Part shown: one piece after another, positions 1-9,028 of the stretch
Numbering within the stretch: position 1 is the stretch's first letter
Layout: each line of letters starts with the position of its first letter
From: Skeletonema tropicum
Lineage: Eukaryota > Bacillariophyta > Thalassiosirophyceae > Thalassiosirales > Thalassiosiraceae
Direction: 5' to 3'
Length of the DNA stretch: 64,000 bases
Assembly: GCA_037178625.1 (NCBI GenBank)
Contig: CM074129.1
Coordinates: forward strand, 1,364,001-1,428,000
The notes under the pieces: generated by a model
The model's database searches: none
Seen by the model: the letters and a program-made list of their open reading frames with translations, nothing else
What the model was told of the DNA's origin: nothing
Made by a program: the position numbers and the translations under genes

Positions 1-1152
1 GTGGGTTTGTCCAGATTAAACCCCGGTCTTTTAGCTCGTGATAGGTGCTTTGAAAGTTTGGGATGTAGATACATGCGTGTACCCCATGTTGCTTCTCCAT
101 CGATTCAGTTGTCAATTCATCACTTTCAACGAATACAAAATGAACTCCCGGTCCAACTTTAACTATTGCACATTCATTGCCTCCATCATTAATTGCTTTC
201 GTCATTACCTGATTGCATTTCATCACATCTTCATAAAATTGAGCTATCGTTTGCGCAGTTTTCACTGGAACGGTGAATTCCACACACCTGATGCCTGGCT
301 GTCCACGTACCGCCATGCGATGCGCTCCATAGATGCCCCCCTCAGAATGCTGGTTGACCATTTTTTGAGGAGATTGAGCATTAGATTCTATTTTGTGATC
401 ATCATCAACACTAATATCGTAAAGATGAAAAATGTTCCCCCAAGGGCATGTGATTGTCATAACTTTATCACTCTCCTCATTAATAGCAAACAAAGTTCCT
501 TGCAGATCAGATGTTGCACGTTCGATCCGGTTTTTTATCTGTTGAAGACTAGGCACGGTTAGTCCGATACTGCCTGTGATTCTTTGTGGTGGATCGTCCG
601 TGGCGGCGAGATGAAACTGGTTTATGGTGCACATATATCATGATGTGATTGAATTATGCAAAATACACGATCGAAATAAGAAGACAACGATAATGATATT
701 GCAGCAACTAGCTTTGTTCCTTTGTGTCTCACCTGCTGCTGGCCCAAGTTAACATGCTTGGGATTACTGTCCCTCAATAAGCCTAAAAAATCCACATAAA
801 ATTTGAGAGCAAGATCCATATCACCGACAACCAAATTTAAATGCTCCAACCACACGATCCCATTTAGATCCAAACATTGTTGAGATTCAATTGATGCATT
901 TTGAACCAGTGTGCGAAGTGCTGTTGGACCTAATGTTGTTGTTGCTACCGCCTCCGCTGCCGTTGATTGTGATTGTGATGTCGACGACATTATTATTTTG
1001 TTGTGACGAGCTATTGTCAATTTCGACGAGGTGGAAGAAGGGAGGGCGAAGCTTGCTGCTCCTGGTAGAATGACGCCAAGGAGAAGCAAAAAAAGAAGAT
1101 GAATATTAGGACGAAAGGAGTGGAGCGTGCTCGGGACTTTGGTTGCCACCAT
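1..1152 (-). CDS. Plastid-targeted VOC (glyoxalase/bleomycin-resistance fold) protein, 3' end outside window
   Basis: Two exons are visible, 1152..733 and 616..1; the gene runs off the left edge. The intron (617..732) has GTGAGA and CAG ends and keeps the frame, joining GLGQQQ-type residues to FHLAATDD. The ATG at 1152 sits in ACCATGG and is followed by a hydrophobic signal segment ending GAASFALP, the diatom plastid-import junction. An ATG at 1215 is also in frame. The mature part has one VOC repeat (VWLEHLNLVVGDMDLALKFY, then HVNLGQQQFHLA, later WGNIFHLYD) and begins a second (IRCVEFTVPV...IAQFYEDVM). VOC proteins are metal-dependent lyases, isomerases or dioxygenases. The substrate cannot be read from the sequence, and the family call is firmer than any enzyme name. 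Confidence 0.75.
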
Positions 1153-1432
1153 GGTTGTTGTTTTTGAGCCCTGTTGATTTTCGAGGATGAAATCGAAAGT
1201 GACGTTGGATGACATGTGTCACTTCAATTCTGATCGGCACTGACAAGCTCTCACAAAACTGACTGCGAACCGAACTCGAGATGACTGCAGCGCTCACCCG
1301 AACCCCTCCGCTCTTCGACCAGTTCTATCCAGTACCTGATTTGCTACCAGGATCTGGTCTGCGTGTTATTTATCAACCATTCTTTTATATCAATCATTCT
1401 TTTACTTTGCTGTCAACTAAATTAAAATCAAA

Positions 1433-1966
1433 ATGACTATCGTATTACGTGAGTTTGACTCATTCAAGAGAGTTACTACATGGGGTGAGTGGTTAGATGT
1501 GACCAAAGCAACCTTTCCAGAATACCTTCCGAACTGGGCAGTGAGCAACCTTGTTGGTCTTCTACTACTAGCAATATCATTCTACATTCCAAGCTTTTCA
1601 CGCAAGACGTGGGGCTTGTTGATGGTTCTTGCATCAGTGGTCAACACTTACATGATGCTAACCGATCCGACGTGTTACATCGAGTTTGGAGTATTGGCGG
1701 TGCCACCGATGCAAAGATTCATCTACAGCCGGTATTTTGCTAGGCCAGAATTGATTGTTCTTCCAATTGCGTTCTGCCAACTCCTTATTGGTGTTGAACT
1801 GCTGTTTGACGAAAAGTCCTCTCGACTTAGGAAGATTGCTTTGGGATCTGTGATTACGTTCTTCATTGGACTTATCTTTTTAGGAGTGGGTAGCGGATTT
1901 CCATCGAGTCTTTTGTATGCACTTACTATGGTGAAGTGCTGGCCGAAGCATAGCAAAGTTGAGTGA
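1433..1966 (+). CDS. Small four-helix integral membrane protein, unknown function
   Basis: Encodes 177 residues in one exon. After a soluble N-terminus (residues 1-35) come four hydrophobic segments at roughly 38-55, 60-78, 104-123 and 135-160. The layout recalls small DoxX-like membrane proteins, but no diagnostic motif is present. The tail is basic (KCWPKHSKVE). The last 25 or so codons and the downstream sequence are duplicated 1.3 kb further on, where they form a headless fragment (3262..3342). The ATG at 1433 follows an A-rich leader (AAATCAAAATGAC). No function is proposed. Confidence 0.65.
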   Translation: MTIVLREFDSFKRVTTWGEWLDVTKATFPEYLPNWAVSNLVGLLLLAISFYIPSFSRKTWGLLMVLASVVNTYMMLTDPTCYIEFGVLAVPPMQRFIYSRYFARPELIVLPIAFCQLLIGVELLFDEKSSRLRKIALGSVITFFIGLIFLGVGSGFPSSLLYALTMVKCWPKHSKVE

Positions 1967-3225
1967 AATAGATCAGTGTAAAGCTTAGCTGACGCAATAA
2001 TCCAGCAACTCGATAATTGTTCGTGCCTGCACTTGTTAGAATAGTAGCCTAATCATAAATATTATCCTAAACTTTTACAATTATTAGATCTATCTACTTC
2101 ACCAAAAAGGGAAGTATCTATCTAACCTAAACGAGTATCCTGGAAACGAGTACTTAAGATGGAATTCACTGCTCCACTCATTCATAATCAGCATCATCTT
2201 TGTCATGGGGGAAAATTTTCTTGGTGGCAGTCCTATTTACCGAGCCGACAAGTCGAGGAATATATTCAATCATTGATTCTCCGGCATCCTTAATACCATG
2301 ACCGCCTTCTTTGAGTACATCACGAACTCTTTCATCAGCAAAATCCTCTTGGTCACGTTGCATGAACCTCTCCAGCTGAAATTTACGAGTTAGTTGCTTG
2401 ATCTTCCTCCTACTCTTCTCCTGCTCTTCTTCAGCCTTATCAATTTCCTTTTCAGTCTTCGTGATGGCCTTCATGATGTCATGTTCGGCCTTCTCCACTT
2501 GACGTTCCAGCTTGTCAAGTTTCTTGATCTCTCTGGCCAAGTCAGAAGGACTCCCCTTCACTTCGTTCGACTTGTCCTTCTTTGATTTTGATCCGCGGGT
2601 AGACTTTGCAGTACTTTTCTTTTCATCTCGCTCGTCCTTGTCCTTGTCCTTGTCCTCATCCTCGCCCTCGCCCTCTTCCTCCTCGTCCAAATCCGCGGAG
2701 ATGACGGATTTGACATCTTCTGCCAAACTTGCGGCTTCTGTCACCGCACCGGAGAATACACTTCCAGCGTCGCTGAAGAATCTCTCCAAAGGGTTCATTT
2801 CATCACGATCATCATCAAACGAGTCTACTCTTGTATCCTCAACTTCACTTTCTTTGGGTACTTCACTTTCTCTGGGTACTTCACTTTCAGTCGGTACAAC
2901 CGTGCTTTGATTAGCCTTGGCCTTGGACGCAAGGCGGCGGCTACGGAACATTGCGGAGAAGGTCATAGTAGATGCAGATAGTTGTAGCTTAGTGCAGTGG
3001 GACGGAGTCTGGATAGAGTGGGCGAGTTCTTGTTGTGAGTAAAGTGACCATAAACAATCTGCGGGAGAGAGTGATACAACATCCACTGCATGACAAATTT
3101 GGATGTGCGCATTCGATGTGAGAGTGGCTGGAAAAGACTAAATTTTAATGAGGAGAGAAGAAACGGGAAACAGCACTCAAAAACGAGAAACCGATCACCA
3201 AAAAAACTTCTCACTTTTTGTTTCA
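1885..3225. repeat. Tandem duplication, unit A
   Basis: First copy of a segmental tandem duplication of about 1.34 kb. It holds the 3' end of the membrane-protein gene, its trailer and the whole acidic coiled-coil gene with its upstream region. It aligns at high identity with 3262..4600. Shared stretches include GGAAACGAGTACTTAAGATG near 2143 and 3535. Small indels separate the copies, so the duplication is recent but not brand new. The end points are approximate. Confidence 0.85.
2178..2966 (-). CDS. Acidic coiled-coil protein, duplicated copy A
   Basis: 262 residues from the ATG at 2966; the same ATG is conserved in copy B, and the upstream extension looks untranslated. It starts MTFSAMFRSRRLASKAKA, then has TESEV/KESEV mini-repeats, a conserved block (NPLERFFSDAGSVFSGAVTE, then SLAEDVKSVISADL), a Glu/Asp run, a Lys/Ser-rich stretch and a charged coiled coil from about residue 150 to 215. 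It ends with a short Gly/Ile region. No known domain, signal peptide or membrane segment is seen. Copy B and the gene at 5266..5886 share the same order of blocks, so this is a local gene family. Confidence 0.7.
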   Translation of the reverse strand: MTFSAMFRSRRLASKAKANQSTVVPTESEVPRESEVPKESEVEDTRVDSFDDDRDEMNPLERFFSDAGSVFSGAVTEAASLAEDVKSVISADLDEEEEGEGEDEDKDKDKDERDEKKSTAKSTRGSKSKKDKSNEVKGSPSDLAREIKKLDKLERQVEKAEHDIMKAITKTEKEIDKAEEEQEKSRRKIKQLTRKFQLERFMQRDQEDFADERVRDVLKEGGHGIKDAGESMIEYIPRLVGSVNRTATKKIFPHDKDDADYE

Positions 3226-3261
3226 CATATTTAAGTATCTTTTTAGGAGTTGCTACAGAGT

Positions 3262-3342
3262 GGGTTTCCATCGAGTCTTTTGTATGCACTTACTATGGTG
3301 AAGAGCTGGCCGAAGCATAGCAAAGTTGAGTGAAATAGATCA
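3262..3342 (+). pseudogene. Headless 3' fragment of the four-helix membrane protein gene
   Basis: Repeats the last 25 or so codons and stop of the gene at 1433..1966, with one clear change (KCWPK becomes KSWPK). It has no start codon or membrane segments of its own. It marks the left edge of duplicated unit B and shows that the duplication break fell inside the upstream gene. No product is expected. Confidence 0.8.
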
Positions 3343-3569
3343 TTGTAATGCTTAGCTGACGCAATAATCAGCAACTCGATAATTGTTCGTGCCTGCACTT
3401 GATAGAATAGTAGCCTAATCATAAACATTATCCTCAAGAAGTGTGTTGACAAAAACTTTACAAACCTATATATTATTATATCTATCTACTTCACCAAAAA
3501 GGGAAGTATCTTTCTAACCTAAACGAGTATCCTGGAAACGAGTACTTAAGATGGAATTCACTGCTTCAC

Positions 3570-4358
3570 TCATTCATAATCAGCATCATCTTTGTCATGG
3601 GGGAAAATTTTCTTGGTGGCAGTCCTATTTACCGAGCCGACAAGTCGAGGAATATATCCAATCATTGATTCTCCGGCATCCTTAATACCATGACCGCCTT
3701 CTTTGAGTACATCACGAACCCTTTCATCAGCAAAATCCTCTTGGTCACGTTGCATGAACCTCTCCAGCTCAAACTTACGAGTCAGTTGCTTGATCTTCCT
3801 CCTACTCTTCTCCAGCTCTTCTTCAGCCTTCTCAATTTCCTTGTCAGTCTTCGCGATGGCCTTCATGATGTCATGTTCGGCCTTCTCCACTTGACGTTCC
3901 AGCTTGTCATGTTTCTTGATCTCTCTGGCCAAGTCAGAAGGACTCCCCTTCACTTCGTTCGACTTGTCCTTCTTTGATTTTGATCCGCGGGTAGACTTTG
4001 CAGTACTTTTCTTTTCATCTCGCTCGTCCTTTTCCTTGTCCTCGTCCTCGCCCTCGCCCTCTTCCTCCTCGTCCAAATCCGCGGAGATGACGGATTTGAC
4101 ATCTCCTGCCAAACTTGCGGCTTCTGTCACCGCACCGGAGAATACGCTTCCAGCGTCGCTGAAGAATCTCTCCAAAGGGTTCATTTCATCACGATCATCA
4201 CCAAACGAGTCTACTCTTGTATCCTCAACTTCATTTACTCTTGTATCCTCAACTTCACTGTCTTTGGGTACTTCACTTTCAGTCGATACGACCGTGCTTT
4301 GATTAGCCTTGGCCTTGGACGCAAGGCGGCGGCTACGGAACATTGCGGAGAAGGTCAT
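3570..4358 (-). CDS. Acidic coiled-coil protein, duplicated copy B
   Basis: 262 residues from the ATG at 4358, matching copy A in length. Differences cluster in the N-terminal mini-repeats, where copy B has EVEDTRV twice and one TESEV-type unit fewer, and in the acidic run. The NPLERFFSDAGSVFSGAVTE block, the Lys/Ser-rich linker and the coiled coil are nearly unchanged. The indels preserve the reading frame, which suggests selection on both copies. Function unknown. Confidence 0.7.
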   Translation of the reverse strand: MTFSAMFRSRRLASKAKANQSTVVSTESEVPKDSEVEDTRVNEVEDTRVDSFGDDRDEMNPLERFFSDAGSVFSGAVTEAASLAGDVKSVISADLDEEEEGEGEDEDKEKDERDEKKSTAKSTRGSKSKKDKSNEVKGSPSDLAREIKKHDKLERQVEKAEHDIMKAIAKTDKEIEKAEEELEKSRRKIKQLTRKFELERFMQRDQEDFADERVRDVLKEGGHGIKDAGESMIGYIPRLVGSVNRTATKKIFPHDKDDADYE

Positions 4359-4600
4359 AGTAGATGCAGATAGTTGTAGCTTAGTGCAGTGGGACGGAGT
4401 CTGGATAGAGTGGGCGAGTTCTTGTCGTGAGTAAAGTGACCTTAAACAATCTGCGAGAGAGAGTGATACAACATCCACTAAATCGCGCATTCGATGTGAG
4501 AGTGGAAAAAAAACAAAATTTTAATGAGGAGAGAAGAAACGGGAAACGGCACTCAATAACGAGAAACCGATCACCAAAAACATACTTCTCACTTTTATAT

Positions 4601-5265
4601 AGTCTCACACAAAATAGGGGCTGTGGACGGTTGGCCGCGGCATCGCCACCCATTGATACTGAGTTGCCTGAGTATTCCTCCAGTCATCAACACCGGCGTC
4701 TGCATGTTAAGAAATTGAATGACTATATGTATCAATTAAAGGCAGAACACGAAATATGTAACCTGAACTGGTGGTAGCCGGTCGCCGCTTGTACAAGCTT
4801 TACAAACGAATAGCTTGTCATCCTGATAAGTTCATCCATCGCAGCAACCTGGGCCTGTATACAAATGAATACACATTCCCATCTGTATTTTAAACAAGAA
4901 GGTGATTTACGGATTGATATGTATTATTATCTGGCGCTTTATGTGATGTCTATTCGCTCCTGGACAAAACAAATTCATACTATGAGCAGAAAGGAATATT
5001 TTCCATGCGCAAGCCAGGCCAGAGGGAGAGAGATAAATGGAGAGAGCTGAGCATGTCGTGTTCAACAAGGATGAGTACCGTAGGCGTAGGATTCAAGCTG
5101 CTTGGAGTACTACTGGACTACAACATAGCTATGTAATAGCTCACGAAAAAATCTTCATCTAAAATAAATATATCTACTTCTGAGTAACCTAACGTACACT
5201 TACAGCAATTCATGTCCTTGTGATCAATTTCTTTGCCGAATTATCCCTTCAATCTTTGACATAGA
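4601..5265. other. Intergenic stretch
   Basis: The open frames here are short and lack conserved features or plausible splice context. The stretch holds the region upstream of copy B and the trailer of the next minus-strand gene. I see no RNA gene or repeat. Confidence 0.5.
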
Positions 5266-5886
5266 TCACCACCTTCCGCCCTCCTCATCCTCAACGCTTC
5301 TCTCGTTCCTCTCATCATCGTCCGCACGATCCATCGCACTTTGCAACTCGAACTTTTGAGACAGAGCCTTGATCTTAATCAGAGTCTTAACTTTTTCTGC
5401 TTCAGCCATGGAGATTTCATTTTCACACTTCCTGATTTGTTTTTCAGCTTTCTTCTTTCTCTGTCCCAGCTTACCAAGTTTCTTTATCTCCTTGGCCAAG
5501 TCAGAGTGGCTTCCTTTGACTACTTCCTTTGAGCTGGGGGTTGCTTTTACGATACTATAAACGTCATCATCAACGTCATCATCATCAGCGGAAATAATGG
5601 TTTGGATGTCATCTGCCAAACTCACAGCTTCAGAGAACACATTAGACAACGCGTTTGTAGAATCATTCAAGAATCTCTCGAAAGGGGTAACATCATCTCG
5701 AGAATCCTCAGTGGCAGCGGACTCCTCAAAGGAAGCTACTTTCAACAACTTGTCTAACTCGTTCGCAGGAGCAGTAGCATTTTTAGTGGTAGTGGTAGCA
5801 GCAACAAGAGCAGCAGGAGCAGAATTGTTCTGTTTCGACTTGGAAGGTTGGCGGCGGCCGAGGAACATTGATTTGATGGTGGTCAT
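5266..5886 (-). CDS. Acidic coiled-coil protein, third paralog
   Basis: 206 residues. It starts MTTIKSMFLGRRQPSKSK, resembling MTFSAMFRSRRLASKAK in the tandem pair. It shares the blocks in order: TPFERFLNDSTNALSNVFSE, then SLADDIQTIISAD, an Asp run, SHSDLAKEIKKLGKL and a charged coiled coil ending in KFELQ. Identity to the pair is modest, so this split is much older than the 1.3-kb duplication. An Ala/Thr-rich linker replaces the SEV mini-repeats. No known domain is recognised. The short basic N-terminus before an acidic body is a family hallmark. Confidence 0.7.
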   Translation of the reverse strand: MTTIKSMFLGRRQPSKSKQNNSAPAALVAATTTTKNATAPANELDKLLKVASFEESAATEDSRDDVTPFERFLNDSTNALSNVFSEAVSLADDIQTIISADDDDVDDDVYSIVKATPSSKEVVKGSHSDLAKEIKKLGKLGQRKKKAEKQIRKCENEISMAEAEKVKTLIKIKALSQKFELQSAMDRADDDERNERSVEDEEGGRW

Positions 5887-6214
5887 TTGTAGATTAGTAC
5901 TCCAACAGTTAAGTAAAAGAAGCTTGAATTTGAATGAGATTGGAATAGTGTCTGGATGAAATCCTACGGCAAGATTTTGTGAGAGTGAAGACGAGAGACA
6001 AGAATTTCACTACGAAATTATTCAGGTTGCAGTGTCGGTGGCCACAACGAAATAAGTGATATGGGTGCACGAAGCGAAGCGCAAAATGAAAATTTGTGGA
6101 GAACTCTCACATTTTTGGACCAGCAAAATTTGGCTGAACGGCACTCCTGGATGTCTTAGCTGGAGATAATTACTACTCCTACTTTTACACTACTGCAAAA
6201 AATTTGTATGAGAC
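5887..6214. other. Intergenic stretch before the transposon island
   Basis: No gene seen. It contains the upstream region of the third coiled-coil paralog and ends at the 9-bp target duplication of the next element. Confidence 0.5.
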
Positions 6215-6423
6215 AGACCAGCACACCCTACATAGGATCTTCTGTCACACGTGGGAGTCCTCTCCAGAGGGACTCTGCACGTGTGCAGAGACCCTAGCTT
6301 ATTTTGGCTAGGCTTTCGGGTATAAGGGGGCGGCCTACCCGATTTCAGGGGGATTCCCCCTCCTTTTCCCCCTCCAAGAAACCGGGGGGACGGCTAGTTA
6401 GAGTATTCTCCCGTGATTTCGGT

Positions 6424-7570
6424 TAGCGTAATGGAATTTCAAAAGGGTGAAATTTCACTACTGCAACTTTCGTGAAATTTACAGGGTGAAAGTTGCACCA
6501 ATTTTGGCCAACAATGAAATTTCACAAAAATTCTGGCGCGAACGGATGGTACTGAACCAACACGTAGCACAAAAATAACCTAAGACCCTTCATTCCACCA
6601 ACCACCAAACCCCAAAGAACACCACGCACCATCCAGATGATGAGTTTGTCAACTCAGCGGAGAGTAACTCTTCACCAAAATGCTGGCGACTAACAATGCA
6701 GTATTATAATATGTGTCTCACTCCCGAGTTTGATGAACTTCTTGGTCAGGGCTCAAGAGCAGAAGTTGCTGGTATGATCCGTGAACGTTTCAATATGGAT
6801 GGTGTTGATCCCAGCGGACTGAAGGTTGGTTTACTCGATGAGCATCACTTGATGTGTTTCCTCTGTGACCCAAACTCTCGTGTGTGGAGGGAGTTGTTCT
6901 ACCTGCAGACTAACAAGGCTGCGCTCGTAAGGAAGATGATCGAGTGGTATGTGCCTTTGGGTGAAGATGGTTCTGATGAGATGCGGAGGAGAGTTAAAAA
7001 GGATTTTGAGGACTTTGATACTCAAAACAATGACTGGTTTCATTCTTTTGACGTTCCACTTCCATCGCTTCCATCTTTGGAACAGCTGCAACAGAACAAC
7101 AAGTCTTTTAGTATCAAAAATGTGGTACAGTATGTGGAATCAACTGGTGCTATTTCTGGTCGCATCACGTGGTTTGAATGTTATGCAGGATCATCTGACT
7201 TCTATCGATTGGTTGCTAAGCCTCTAATGTCTATGGGAACTGTCGGATCGATGGATTGTGAGCGTAGGGCCAAACCTCTGAAGAACAGCATTCTTGTGAA
7301 GGATAGGAATAGGATGAAGGATCCAACTGGTGTTGCACTTCTTCGAGGGAAGGAAAACCTCCGTCATATCATGGATGCGAAGAAGATGCTTGGAAAGAAG
7401 CTTGCTGACAGTCTCTCTTAGAGTGATGTGTTGACTGCAGAGTGCAAAGTATTACGACTATCTCAGGATAAGCTAGAGTGAAATTTAATCCCTTGAAATT
7501 TCTGAAATTTCTGAAATTTCAACCTGCAATTTTCAACCCCCTCCAAAAATGGTGAAATTCCATTACGCTA
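6424..7570 (+). mobile_element. hAT element, copy 1 (innermost of three nested elements)
   Basis: An 18-bp perfect inverted repeat TAGCGTAATGGAATTTCA lies at both ends. The 8-bp target duplication ATTTCGGT is at 6416..6423 and 7571..7578. Subterminal GAAATTTC motifs recur near both ends, as expected for transposase-binding sites. The 1147-bp unit carries one short ORF with a hAT dimerisation region. The copy at 30313..31379 looks identical apart from an 80-bp deletion there, so both moved recently. It lacks a full transposase and is probably a deletion derivative mobilised in trans. Confidence 0.93.
6637..7421 (+). CDS. Truncated hAT transposase with C-terminal dimerisation region
   Basis: An uninterrupted frame starts at 6696. 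A better model begins at the ATG at 6637 and removes a 38-nt intron (6664..6701: GTAACT donor, CTAAC branch-like site, TGCAG acceptor), giving 248 residues. The same upstream ATG is used in the second copy, whose 80-bp deletion equals this intron plus exactly 14 codons. The C-terminal third (WFECYAGSSDFYRLVAKPLM, then ERRAKPLKNSILVKDRNRM, then KENLRHI) resembles the hAT dimerisation domain. The N-terminal BED finger and the catalytic core are missing. The product may act as a repressor or be inert; that is inference. Confidence 0.7.
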
Positions 7571-8288
7571 ATTTCGGTCTAAATCTAGCCGAAATCGGGC
7601 TAAAAAGGACTTTTTGCAGCTCAATTTAGACGATTTTGCCACCTGCGAGCAGCCCCGATTTCAGGGGGCACCCCCGGCTCCCCCTTATACCCGAAAGCCT
7701 AATTTTGGCCAAAAACTGCGCCGAGGCTTTGCAACATGCCTTCAAAACCTCTCCTACGGCCGATTTGCGCCATGTCAATGTCATCGCCCACACAGCACCA
7801 ATAACGGCGACCAATAGCTTAAATTGTACACAATACCCATCTGAATTAAAGTGCTGCGGCTTTCTGCTGCAGCTGTTGAGCTCAATCCATAAAAAAATAT
7901 TTATTATTTTGCTAGTAAATTAACATGATAATGTGATGACATCCATTTCACTCCCCCTCCATGATTCCCTTTGATAAATATAGGCGCAAACTGTTATTTA
8001 TGATAGTATAAAGCTATTTTATTGTTTAGAGCGTTAAGATCCATTGTTTATTGGTTGATTGTTGTGGTCACTATTTTTTTATGTACATAACATGTAAATT
8101 ATCTACATGACATGTTGTTGGTCTTTTGGGAGCATGGGGGGCCTTTATTATTCCCTCCAAGTAGTAGAATTATTAGTTCATATCATGGTTGGTTGAGGAG
8201 AGGCGCTGGGGGGTTGTTATTATTGTTTGTCTCTCCACATGAACACCACTAAGATGGAGGGTCAAAAAGAGCCAAAAAACAGGTGACA

Positions 8289-8600
8289 GGTGTTGTGTTA
8301 TTATTCCATCAGTGGCACTTTGTTGATGTTACCCTGCCACTGAGACCTCGCCATGGGTGTTATGTAATGGATGCACCTTCAATTCTTGGTGGATATCATT
8401 CCATATGGAGTGTAGAGTGGACACAACTGTGTTGAAGGTGCCAAAAGTGCCCCAAAAATCAGTGTTGTGTTAATGTTTCCATTAATGCCGCTTCTTCGAT
8501 GTTACCCTGCCGCCAACACCTCGCCATGGGTATTAGGTAATGATTGCACCGCCGGTTGTGGGGGGATATGATGGTTTATTGAGCGTAGAGTCGAATGCTC
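8289..8600. repeat. Diverged internal direct repeat in the Mutator-type element
   Basis: Two units of about 130-180 bp (from about 8289 and about 8466) share blocks such as GATGTTACCCTGCC, CCTCGCCATGGGT and a following GGATAT segment. They are non-coding and strongly diverged. They probably reflect an old duplication inside the element. Confidence 0.6.
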
Positions 8601-9028
8601 TGTCGACGTCGATCTCGACACCCTCCGTCGAGACCATGGTAATGGTGTTATTATGCGTAGTCTTAGCCATTCCCCCGCCAATGCGGGGCGCAAACGCTGA
8701 CATATACCCTATAGAACAATAACGAAAATGTTCGAACGTAATTCGTCGATCTGCGGGGATGCTATGTTGAAAGATGCTGTAGGATGGGTTTCACCGTAGT
8801 AAGATCACTAACAAAATGGTTGAGCAAAATTGCAAAGCCTCGACACAGCCGGTAGCTCCCCAAATAAGTAGTAAATAGTTAGTGGGCCCCTAAACTGAAG
8901 ATCCAAAATAAGCTAGGGTCTCTGCACATCTCCCACATGTGACAGAAGATCCTATGTAGGGTGAGACCAGCATGCATGCAGAGAGGCTACATAAATCACG
9001 GGAACCGGCACTTCGTACTTACATAATA

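Larger units (their letters stand above)
3262..4600. repeat. Tandem duplication, unit B
   Basis: Second copy of the unit at 1885..3225. It begins inside the former 3' end of the membrane-protein gene and ends in the leader of the coiled-coil gene, after which the copies diverge. Compared with unit A it has about 20 extra bases near 3430-3475 and lacks a short run near 3110. Confidence 0.85.
6309..7702. mobile_element. hAT-type MITE, split by a later hAT insertion
   Basis: A 22-bp perfect inverted repeat, beginning TAGGCTTTCGGGTATAAGGG, occupies 6309..6330 and 7681..7702. The 8-bp direct repeat ATTTTGGC flanks it at 6301..6308 and 7703..7710. Without the inner hAT element and its duplicated target the unit is about 240 bp. 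An 8-bp target duplication with TAG...CTA ends fits the hAT superfamily. It has no coding capacity. Confidence 0.82.
6224..8963. mobile_element. Mutator-type TIR element, non-autonomous, carrying nested insertions
   Basis: The ends are imperfect inverted repeats starting CACCCTACATAGGATCTTCT and continuing to the GCAGAGACCCTAGCTTATTT block (6224..about 6306 and about 8893..8963). It is flanked by the perfect 9-bp direct repeat AGACCAGCA at 6215..6223 and 8964..8972. A 9-bp duplication with long terminal repeats is typical of Mutator-like elements. No transposase frame remains, so it would need one supplied in trans. Removing the nested insertion leaves about 1.3 kb of element. Its TIRs do not match those of the complete element at 58 kb. 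Confidence 0.85.

Noticed and set aside
4427..4777. 116-residue plus-strand frame
   Set aside because: It crosses the leader of duplicated copy B and has no conserved features; copy A has no equivalent.
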